DNA of 29,191 nucleotides. Source: an uncultured Dialister sp. Lineage in GTDB: Bacteria > Bacillota > Negativicutes > Veillonellales > Dialisteraceae. Below, in pieces: positions 22,329 to 29,191 of this stretch. The position numbers and the translations under genes were made by a program. Position 1 is the first letter of the stretch. Each line of letters opens with the position of its first letter. Below the pieces are notes generated by a model. That model had not been told where the DNA came from and did no database searches. It saw only the letters and a list, made by a program, of their open reading frames with translations. The stretch is taken from assembly GCA_900759415.1 (NCBI GenBank), contig CAAEVC010000080.1:1-29191 (forward strand). Reading direction: 5' to 3'.

Positions 22329-23114
22329 ATGATACTGGATGATATTGCAGAAGAAACTGAGCGAAGAATCCAAAGATTGAAGGACGAAGGGTATTACGGA
22401 AGGATTCATGAAGATTTCCAGCACTTCGTTCCTTCAGAAGGGAGAAGATTCTATAACGCATTGAAAAATCAGGGGCTTTCTTTCATCTGTGAGCTGAAGA
22501 AGGCATCACCTTCCAAAGGATTGATCAGTGACGATTTTCCTCTTGATGAAATCGCAAGAGAATACGAAGCAGCCGGCACCAGTGCTATTTCCTGTCTGAC
22601 AGAACCGAAATGGTTCAAGGGGGATATCAGTTATTTGAAAAGAGTGGCTGGAGAGGTGAAGATTCCTGTTCTTCGTAAGGATTTCATTATTGATGAATGT
22701 CAGATAGAGGAGGCGGCTCTCAGAGGTGCATCGGCCATTCTTCTCATTGCTGCCATCCTTACAGATGAGGATATCCGAAAGCTTATGAAAAAAGCCAGAC
22801 AATCCGGACTGGATGTACTGGCAGAGGTGCATGATGAAAATGAACTTTCCCGTATGCTAAGCTGCGGAGCAGATATTATAGGAATCAATAACCGGGATCT
22901 CAGGGATTTTACCATCCGGCTGGAAACCACAGAAAGACTGGCTTCTCTTGTTCCCAAAGGGATTCTTCTTGTTTCTGAAAGTGGCATGATGAACGTAGAA
23001 ACAGTGCGGCGTATGAGAGCGGCTGGCGCTGATGGAGTACTGATCGGGGAAATGCTCATGAGAGCGGACAATCGGAGCGAGCTTCTACAGAAGATGATAA
23101 GAGAAAATTCGTAA
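22329..23114 (+). CDS. trpC: Indole-3-glycerol phosphate synthase
   Basis: 261 residues, a single-domain TIM barrel with no TrpF fusion. Closes the ring of CdRP to indole-glycerol phosphate. Catalytic residues: Glu55 and Lys57 in CELKKASPSKG, the Lys of PVLRKDFIID, GINNRDLRDF and SESGM near the C-terminus. AAGGTG precedes the ATG. It lies directly before trpB; the trpF usually found here is missing. Confidence 0.96.
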   Translation: MILDDIAEETERRIQRLKDEGYYGRIHEDFQHFVPSEGRRFYNALKNQGLSFICELKKASPSKGLISDDFPLDEIAREYEAAGTSAISCLTEPKWFKGDISYLKRVAGEVKIPVLRKDFIIDECQIEEAALRGASAILLIAAILTDEDIRKLMKKARQSGLDVLAEVHDENELSRMLSCGADIIGINNRDLRDFTIRLETTERLASLVPKGILLVSESGMMNVETVRRMRAAGADGVLIGEMLMRADNRSELLQKMIRENS

Positions 23115-23129
23115 AGAAAGAGGATAAAT

Positions 23130-24314
23130 ATGATAAGAACAAGATTTGGTGAATACGGTGGACAGTATGTGCCGGAAATACTGATGAATGAAGTGAACCG
23201 GGTGGCAGAGGCTTTTGAATTATGCAAGAAAGATAGAAAGTTCCAGGAAGAACTTCATCGGCTATTTGTGAATTATACAGGCCGCCCATCCCTTCTTTAT
23301 GAAGCAGAAAACATGGAGAGAGATCTGGGAGGGCCAAGGATTTTCCTGAAGAGGGAAGACCTCAATCATACCGGCGCCCATAAAATCAATAACTGTATCG
23401 GACAGGCTCTTCTGGCGAAAAGGATGGGAAAGACGAGAATCATTGCTGAAACAGGCGCAGGACAGCATGGCGTGGCAGCAGCTACCATTGCGGCACTCTT
23501 CGGGATGGAATGTGAGATATTCATGGGTGAAATCGATACAGAAAGGCAGGCTCTCAATGTATATCGTATGAAACTTCTGGGGGCCAAGGTCCATGTAGTG
23601 AAAACGGGATCCAGGGTACTGAAGGATGCGGTCAATGCGGCGATGCAGGAATGGAGCCGCCGGTGTGATGACACCCATTATCTCATCGGTTCCACTACAG
23701 GCCCTGCACCTTTCCCGGAAATGGTCCGTTATTTCCAGAGCTGCATCGGAAGGGAAGCGAGAGCCCAGATACTGGAAAGGACAGGATGTCTGCCATCCAG
23801 AGTCTATGCCTGCATCGGTGGAGGTTCCAATGCGGCCGGCACATTCTATCCTTTCATCCAGGATGAAGGGGTGGAACTTGTCGGCTGTGAAGCAGGGGGC
23901 AAAGGGGTAGATACACCTTACCATGCGGCAACTATCAATAAAGGGAAACCGGGAGTTTTCCACGGCATGAAATCTCTCTTCTGTCAGGATGTTGATGGAA
24001 ATATTACAGAAGTATATTCCATTTCCGCTGGCCTTGATTATCCTGGTGTCAGTCCGGAACATGCCTTCCTGAATGATACGGGAAGAGCCCGGTACATTGC
24101 GATTACCGATGAAGAAGCAGTACAGGCCTTCGAATATCTGGCAAGGACGGAAGGCATCATCTGCGCTATTGAATCGGCCCATGCAGTAGCAGGATTCCTG
24201 AAAGAAGCAAAGGATCTTACTACCGATGATGCTGTAGTCATTACGATTTCCGGCCGCGGCGATAAAGATGTGGCGGCCATTGCCCGTTACCGCGGCGAAG
24301 ATCTGCATGATTAA
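23130..24314 (+). CDS. trpB: Tryptophan synthase beta chain
   Basis: 394 residues, TrpB1 type. Condenses indole with serine using PLP. The PLP lysine is Lys85 in NHTGAHKINN, the catalytic glutamate Glu107 in ETGAGQHG, and GGGSNAAG binds the cofactor phosphate. Start at ATG 23130 behind AGAGGAT. The trpA ribosome site directly follows its stop. Confidence 0.97.
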   Translation: MIRTRFGEYGGQYVPEILMNEVNRVAEAFELCKKDRKFQEELHRLFVNYTGRPSLLYEAENMERDLGGPRIFLKREDLNHTGAHKINNCIGQALLAKRMGKTRIIAETGAGQHGVAAATIAALFGMECEIFMGEIDTERQALNVYRMKLLGAKVHVVKTGSRVLKDAVNAAMQEWSRRCDDTHYLIGSTTGPAPFPEMVRYFQSCIGREARAQILERTGCLPSRVYACIGGGSNAAGTFYPFIQDEGVELVGCEAGGKGVDTPYHAATINKGKPGVFHGMKSLFCQDVDGNITEVYSISAGLDYPGVSPEHAFLNDTGRARYIAITDEEAVQAFEYLARTEGIICAIESAHAVAGFLKEAKDLTTDDAVVITISGRGDKDVAAIARYRGEDLHD

Positions 24315-24326
24315 GGAGGAATGATT

Positions 24327-25100
24327 ATGAGTCAGATAAAGAAAGCGTTTGAAAATGGCAAGGCACTGATTGCATTTCTTACTGCCGGCGTTCCTTCTGC
24401 AGAGGATACGGTAAGATATGTACTGGAAATGGAAGAAGCAGGAGCGGACCTCATCGAGATGGGTGTTCCATTCTCTGATCCTATTGCTGATGGACCGGTG
24501 ATTATGGAAGCAGATGTGGCAGTGCTGAAGAATCACATTCATCTGCCTGAGGTTATGGAAATCGTGAAGGAAATCAGGAAACATACGAAGATTCCTCTCG
24601 TCCTTCTCACCTATTACAATCCTGTATTCCGTTATCCGGCAGAGAGATTTTTCAAAGAGGCAAGGGAAATCGGAATTGACGGCGTCATCATTCCAGACCT
24701 TCCGGCGGAAGAACAGGGAGAAATCCGTCAGCTGGCCGATGAAAATGAAGTGGATATTATTCAGATGGTGGCACCGACTTCCGGAGTCCGGATCAAAGAG
24801 CATCTGAAAAATGCGACCGGCTTTGTCTATGTGGTTTCTTCCATGGGCGTCACAGGCATGCGGGGGAATATCAAAACAGATTTGAAGGATATCATCCAGC
24901 AGGTAAGAGAGGTGACCGATACGCCGGTGGCTGTAGGATTTGGCATACACACAGCAGAGCAGGCTCATGAAATGGCTTCTCTGGCTGATGGAGTCATCAC
25001 AGGAAGCGGTGTGGTGGATATCATTAATAGAAAGGGAAAGGATGCAGGCCCTTCCCTTAAAGAATATATAAAAAATCTCAGGAATGGGACAGATGCATAA
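24327..25100 (+). CDS. trpA: Tryptophan synthase alpha chain
   Basis: 257 residues. Splits indole-glycerol phosphate and passes indole to TrpB through the complex tunnel. Catalytic Glu44 (IEMGVPFSDP) and Asp55 (DPIADGP) are present. The ATG at 24321 is only one base from AAGGAGG, so the ATG at 24327 (MSQIKKAF), seven bases away, is preferred. Last gene of the operon. Confidence 0.96.
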   Translation: MSQIKKAFENGKALIAFLTAGVPSAEDTVRYVLEMEEAGADLIEMGVPFSDPIADGPVIMEADVAVLKNHIHLPEVMEIVKEIRKHTKIPLVLLTYYNPVFRYPAERFFKEAREIGIDGVIIPDLPAEEQGEIRQLADENEVDIIQMVAPTSGVRIKEHLKNATGFVYVVSSMGVTGMRGNIKTDLKDIIQQVREVTDTPVAVGFGIHTAEQAHEMASLADGVITGSGVVDIINRKGKDAGPSLKEYIKNLRNGTDA

Positions 25101-25146
25101 AAACGAGGGTGTGACATGGTCAATCATTATGTCACACCCTCGTTTT
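25100..25146 (+). terminator. trp operon terminator
   Basis: A perfect 18-bp stem, AAAACGAGGGTGTGACAT (25100-25117) and its complement (25129-25146), with an 11-nt loop. The A/T ends make it usable in both directions. Confidence 0.9.
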
Positions 25147-25563
25147 CTATGAGTTTGGAGAAAATGTAAAATAAAAAAGGCACCGATACCAACCCACAGA
25201 CAAGTGCGGGGTAATTTACAGGTAACGGGTCCTTCTTTAATAATAACTATAACAGATTTACTTGTTGGTGGCAATGACAGATATGGCAAATCTTACGTCA
25301 CAGGCGGGAAACTTAATTACGAGTATATTCATGTTTTCTGGATCAGATACCAGAGAATGTCAAGTGTAATGAAGAGGAGCGGAGAGCAAAGTAATATTGA
25401 CTCACGGAAAGAACGAAGGAAAATATATGGCTTTCAACATTTTAAATAAGGATAAGGGATGACGTATTTTGGAAGCGCAGCGGCAGAATGCTGGCAGGGG
25501 TCAGTTAATTTCCGATGACCTGTATGATAAAATATATATAAGTATTTATTATCAGGAGGAATT
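25147..25563. other. 417-bp gap before dnaE without a convincing gene
   Basis: An open frame from GTG 25204 to 25449 (81 codons) has no ribosome site and no recognisable domain. A lone TATGAT at 25523-25528 could be the -10 of dnaE but has no good -35. I see no riboswitch or tRNA. Confidence 0.4.
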
Positions 25564-28500
25564 ATGGATCCTTTTGTTCATCTTCATGTACATACAGAAT
25601 ACAGTCTTTTTGATGGGACCTGCCGGATTAAAGAGCTGGTTGCCCGGGTGAAGGAACTGGGGCAGACCAGTCTTGCCATTACGGACCATGGGGCTATGTA
25701 TGGTACTGTTTATATGTATAAAGAATGTCTGGCGCAGGGCATCAAGCCGATTATCGGCTGTGAAATTTATGTGACCCGGGGAAGCCGCTTCGAAAGAGGC
25801 GCAGGAGATAAGGAAAAACTGGGCCATCTGATTCTTCTGGCGGAAAATAATGAGGGGTATCAGAATCTGATCAAAATCTGTTCGAAGGCGTGGACGGAAG
25901 GGTATTATTTCAAGCCGAGAGCGGACCATGAGCTGCTTCAGAAATACCACAAGGGTCTGATTGCCCTTTCTGCCTGTGTGGCCGGAGAGCTTCCTCAGGC
26001 GGTGCTTGCAGGTGATATGGACCAGGCGAGAAAGGTGATTGAGTTCTATATCAATACCTTCGGGAAGGATAATTATTTCATTGAACTTCAGAATCACGGC
26101 ATTCCGGAAGAAGCACAGGTCCGTCCTGTAATGGCTTCTCTGGCTGAAGAATATGGCGTAGGGCTCGTTGCGACCAACGATTTCCATTACACAAAGAAGG
26201 AAGAGGCAGACAGCCAGGAAATCAAACTCTGTATTTCTACAGGAAAAACGCTGGATGATCCCTACCATTTCCATTTCCCCAATCATGAATTCTACTGCAA
26301 GAGTGGAGAGGAAATGAAAGCCATCCTGGGGAATTATCCGGGAGCTATTGAAAATACGAAGAAAATCGCAGACCGCTGTAATGTGACATTGACTTTCGGA
26401 GAGCACAAGCTCCCTTCTTTTGATGTGCCTGAAGGAGAGACGTCTTCCACTTATCTGAGAAAGCTCTGTGAAGAGGCGCTTCCAAAGTGCTATCCTCATC
26501 AGACCGGAAAAGAGAAGGAAAGGCTGGACTATGAACTGGGTGTCATCGATAAGATGGGATTTTCCGATTACTTCCTTATTGTTATGGATTTCATCCATTA
26601 TGCAAAGTCTCATGGGATACCTATCGGACCGGGCCGTGGCAGTGCGGCAGGAAGTATTGTAGCTTATCTTTTGAATATTACAGAAATCGATCCGCTCCGT
26701 TTTGACCTCCTCTTCGAACGCTTCCTGAATCCGGAACGGGTGTCCATGCCTGATATTGATACGGACCTCTGCTACAGAAGAAGGGGAGAAGTCATCGATT
26801 ATCTGGCAAAGAAATATGGAAAAGACCAGGTGGCCCAGATCATTACCTTTGGTACGCTGGCGGCAAGGGCGGTCATCAGAGATGTAGGACGGGTGACCAA
26901 TCTCCCTCTCCGTGATGTAGATAAGATTGCAAAGATGGTGCCCGGCGGCCCGGGAGTGACACTGCAGAAGACTCTCGATGGGTCTGCAGAGTTTAAGGAA
27001 ATGTATGAATCCAATCCTCAGATGCACAGCCTCATCGATCACTGCCTGGATCTGGAAGGACTCAGCCGGAATTCCGGCACCCATGCGGCAGGGGTGGTCA
27101 TCTGCTCCCGGCCGGTCAGTGATTATGTGCCTATCCAGCTTACACAGGATGGTTTCATCCAGACCCAGTATGAAAAGGATCAGGTGGAACAGCTGGGGCT
27201 TCTGAAGATGGATCTTCTTGGGCTCCGGAATCTGACAGTGATCCATGATGCACTGGAAATGATTGAAGCCAACCGGGGCATTCATCTGGATATCAATAAA
27301 ATATCGACGGTGGATGAATTGACCTGCCAGATGCTCTGCGATGGTGATACGATCGGCGTATTCCAGTCAGAATCCGCCGGGTTCACTTCCCTTTTGATGC
27401 AGCTTCATCCGGACCGGTTTGATGATCTCATCCCTATGGTGGCTCTGTACCGACCGGGACCTCTTGGAAGCGGCATGGCTGAAGATTTCATCAAAAGAAA
27501 GCATGGGGAAATCCCGGTAGAATATCCTCATCCTTCTCTGGAACCTATACTGAAGGAAACCTACGGGGTCATTCTCTATCAGGAACAGGTCATGCAGATT
27601 GCCTCTGTGATGGGGGGATTCAGTCTTGGTCAGGCAGATATGCTCCGCCGTGCCATGGGTCATAAGGAACCGGAAATCCTGCAGAAGAACAGAGACACCT
27701 TTGTGGAAGGGGCTCTTAGGAACGGGGTGGATAAGGGAACGGCCAATTATGTGTTTGACCTTATGGTCCATTTCGCAGGATATGGTTTCAACAAATCTCA
27801 CAGTGTGTGCTATGGATGGATTGCATGGCAGACAGCGTATCTGAAAGCCCATTACCGGCCTGAATTCATGGCGGCCATGATGACCTGCTATAACGGAGAC
27901 CGGACAAAAGTATCCCGATATATTTCAGATACAAGGAGAAAGGGGGTAGAAATCGCGGCCCCTGATGTGAATCTTTCGGAATCCTATTTCTCTGTAAAAG
28001 GAAATAAAATCCTCTTCGGTCTGGACGGTATACAGAGTGTAGGCGAAAATGCAGTGAGAGCTATCATTGAGGCCAGGAAGAAAGAGGGACCTTTCAAGAG
28101 TCTTTCTGATTTCCTGGGCCGGATCGATGGAAGGAGCCTGAACAGCCGGGCCTGCGAAAGTCTGATACGCTGCGGAGCGCTGGATTCTATGGGCGCCAAC
28201 CGCTCCCAAATGCTGGCAGTGCTTCCAGAAGCTATCAGCAATGCCCAGTCTGTAAGAAATGACCGGGCCTCCGGGCAGCTCAGTCTCTTTGGAGAAGCAG
28301 AGGAAACCCAGTCTATTGTCTATCCGAATCTGCCGGATATGCCGGCCAGTGAAAAAATCGACTGGGAAAGAAAACTTCTCGGATTCTATGTAAGCGGCCA
28401 TCCGCTGGATGCCTATAAAGAGCAGATGAAACACTGCGTGCCTCTCTATCATCTGAATGGGGAAGGAACTTCTTATGATGGCAAGACTGTCACTGTAGGC

Positions 28501-28983
28501 GGGATCATCACCAGGGTGAAGAGCACCATGACAAAGAAGGGCGCGCCCATGGGTTATGTGACTATTGAAGACTATGACGGTGATGTGGAGTCTGTCGTAT
28601 TCCCGTCGGTGTGGGAAGAGTCAAGACCGGTACTCATAGAAGATCAGCCTGTTTCCATCAGAGGAAGGGTACAGGCCACAGAAAGGGAAGTAAAGATCCT
28701 GGCCGATGAGATCATCCCTCTTGCTGATTATCATAAGGAAATAAGGCCTGAAGTAAGTGCAGTCCATCTCTATGTAGATGAAAGGCATGAAACGAACAGC
28801 GTGAGCGAGGCCATGGCCCGGATTCTTCTGAAATATCACGGCAGTACGCCGGTGGTCCTTCATATCCAGAGAACGCGGCAGGAAATCAGAATGATTCCCC
28901 GGTTCCATGTGGATTTCACTAAGGAGGCGGAAGAAGCATTAAAAGGACTTCTTGGAAATTCCTGCGTGGAAGGAAGAAAATAA
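25564..28983 (+). CDS. dnaE: DNA polymerase III alpha subunit, DnaE type
   Basis: 1139 residues. Replicative polymerase. The N-terminal PHP domain keeps its metal ligands (HLHVHTEYS 6-14, ITDHGAMYG, TNDFHY). The palm carries Asp397 and Asp399 in PDIDTDL and the third catalytic aspartate, Asp550, in LKMDLLGLRN. Fingers, helix-hairpin-helix and a C-terminal OB fold (VTVGGIITRVKS...GYVTIEDYDG, about 978-1005) follow. QLSLFGE (about 905-911) matches the clamp-binding consensus, unusually placed before the OB fold as in short DnaE proteins. No 3'-5' exonuclease is inserted, so it is not PolC. AGGAGG precedes the ATG. Confidence 0.97.
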   Translation: MDPFVHLHVHTEYSLFDGTCRIKELVARVKELGQTSLAITDHGAMYGTVYMYKECLAQGIKPIIGCEIYVTRGSRFERGAGDKEKLGHLILLAENNEGYQNLIKICSKAWTEGYYFKPRADHELLQKYHKGLIALSACVAGELPQAVLAGDMDQARKVIEFYINTFGKDNYFIELQNHGIPEEAQVRPVMASLAEEYGVGLVATNDFHYTKKEEADSQEIKLCISTGKTLDDPYHFHFPNHEFYCKSGEEMKAILGNYPGAIENTKKIADRCNVTLTFGEHKLPSFDVPEGETSSTYLRKLCEEALPKCYPHQTGKEKERLDYELGVIDKMGFSDYFLIVMDFIHYAKSHGIPIGPGRGSAAGSIVAYLLNITEIDPLRFDLLFERFLNPERVSMPDIDTDLCYRRRGEVIDYLAKKYGKDQVAQIITFGTLAARAVIRDVGRVTNLPLRDVDKIAKMVPGGPGVTLQKTLDGSAEFKEMYESNPQMHSLIDHCLDLEGLSRNSGTHAAGVVICSRPVSDYVPIQLTQDGFIQTQYEKDQVEQLGLLKMDLLGLRNLTVIHDALEMIEANRGIHLDINKISTVDELTCQMLCDGDTIGVFQSESAGFTSLLMQLHPDRFDDLIPMVALYRPGPLGSGMAEDFIKRKHGEIPVEYPHPSLEPILKETYGVILYQEQVMQIASVMGGFSLGQADMLRRAMGHKEPEILQKNRDTFVEGALRNGVDKGTANYVFDLMVHFAGYGFNKSHSVCYGWIAWQTAYLKAHYRPEFMAAMMTCYNGDRTKVSRYISDTRRKGVEIAAPDVNLSESYFSVKGNKILFGLDGIQSVGENAVRAIIEARKKEGPFKSLSDFLGRIDGRSLNSRACESLIRCGALDSMGANRSQMLAVLPEAISNAQSVRNDRASGQLSLFGEAEETQSIVYPNLPDMPASEKIDWERKLLGFYVSGHPLDAYKEQMKHCVPLYHLNGEGTSYDGKTVTVGGIITRVKSTMTKKGAPMGYVTIEDYDGDVESVVFPSVWEESRPVLIEDQPVSIRGRVQATEREVKILADEIIPLADYHKEIRPEVSAVHLYVDERHETNSVSEAMARILLKYHGSTPVVLHIQRTRQEIRMIPRFHVDFTKEAEEALKGLLGNSCVEGRK

Positions 28984-29055
28984 AGATATGAGAGCCACCT
29001 GTTGGTTAAGTCTCACTGGCGGCGATTATGACTGGTCGCCCCTGGGGGCAATCAG

Positions 29056-29104
29056 AGTTGAGAGAAGGTTGTAAAGACTTTATGATTTGTAAATTTTGAG
29101 GCCT
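29056..29104 (+). repeat. Copy of the dispersed AGAGTTGAGAGAAGGT repeat
   Basis: Begins AGAGTTGAGAGAAGGT, as at 155-170, and continues TGTAAAGACTTTATGATTT, matching the inverted copy at about 575-602. The rest of 28984-29191 carries no gene. Confidence 0.65.
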
Positions 29105-29162
29105 TTTCGGATAGAGAGAAGAAGACCTTTGTGTAAACATCGTTACAAACTGAACCCCCTCA

Positions 29163-29185
29163 GGCGGCGGGCTCTGCCCGCCGCC
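29163..29185. repeat. GC-rich perfect palindrome at window end
   Basis: GGCGGCGGGC, TCT and GCCCGCCGCC: a 10-bp perfect stem within CCCCCTCA...AGCTCC. This framing resembles a small palindromic repeat common between genes of gut Firmicutes. No T-tract is seen before the window ends, so it is not called a terminator. Confidence 0.5.
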
Positions 29186-29191
29186 AGCTCC

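Noticed and set aside
23262..25289. A 675-residue open frame antisense to trpB and trpA
   Set aside because: It mirrors two certain genes on the other strand, has no ribosome site and contains no domain.
25204..25449. An 81-codon ORF upstream of dnaE
   Set aside because: GTG start without a ribosome site, low-complexity composition and no known domain.
25552..27285. A 577-residue open frame antisense to dnaE
   Set aside because: Shadow of the dnaE reading frame; no start signal and no recognisable protein.

Overview
The window looks like chromosomal DNA of a low-to-mid GC Firmicute of the Negativicutes type, with Dialister-like the best guess. The pointers are very strong AGGAGG ribosome sites, a tryptophan T-box, a YolD partner for the Y-family polymerase, Cheo-type SOS boxes and a 5S rRNA with that style of tail. 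The genus is inferred from general resemblance and not from a search.

Layout. Bases 1-90 are the 3' part of a 5S rRNA with its terminator, followed by about 2.3 tandem copies of a 112-113 bp unit made of a 5S tail plus a terminator. An AT-rich stretch to about 990 has no gene but carries several copies of a dispersed repeat. Bases 995-5007 encode a binding-protein ABC importer (lipoprotein, ATPase, double-length permease). Bases 5145-9168 hold small metabolic genes: a metallo-beta-lactamase-fold protein that appears to start at AUA, a YgiD-type extradiol dioxygenase divergent from an HxlR regulator, and an aldo/keto reductase. Bases 9169-10808 are an SOS-controlled Y-family polymerase with its YolD partner.

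Bases 10876-20865 are a complete type I-C CRISPR-Cas locus: cas3, cas5c, cas8c (with an internal cas11c start), cas7c, cas4, cas1, cas2, a leader, and an array of 30 repeats and 29 spacers ending in a degenerate repeat and a terminator. Bases 20897-25146 are a Trp T-box leader, a 26-residue ORF with two Trp codons, and trpD-trpC-trpB-trpA; trpE, trpG and trpF are not in the cluster. Bases 25564-28983 are DNA polymerase III alpha (dnaE). The window ends in another dispersed-repeat copy and a GC-rich palindrome.

The most interesting observation lies on the minus strand of the 228-bp gap between cas3 and cas5c. An extended -10 promoter (TTGAAG-17-TATGAT), a 12-nt exact copy of the 3' end of the CRISPR repeat (the complete 11-nt I-C crRNA 5' handle plus one base), about 34 nt of spacer-like sequence, and an 11-bp hairpin with a T-tract follow one another. 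This is the architecture of a solitary crRNA-like guide gene, comparable to the Cas-regulating RNAs (CreR/CreA) described for other CRISPR subtypes. It shares the gap with the divergent promoter of the Cascade/adaptation operon. A second control element is a perfect 7-3-7 palindrome immediately upstream of the extended -10 of cas3. Other notable points are two spacers whose sequences differ only at synonymous third positions, the apparent AUA start, and the reduced trp operon with its Trp-codon-bearing leader ORF.
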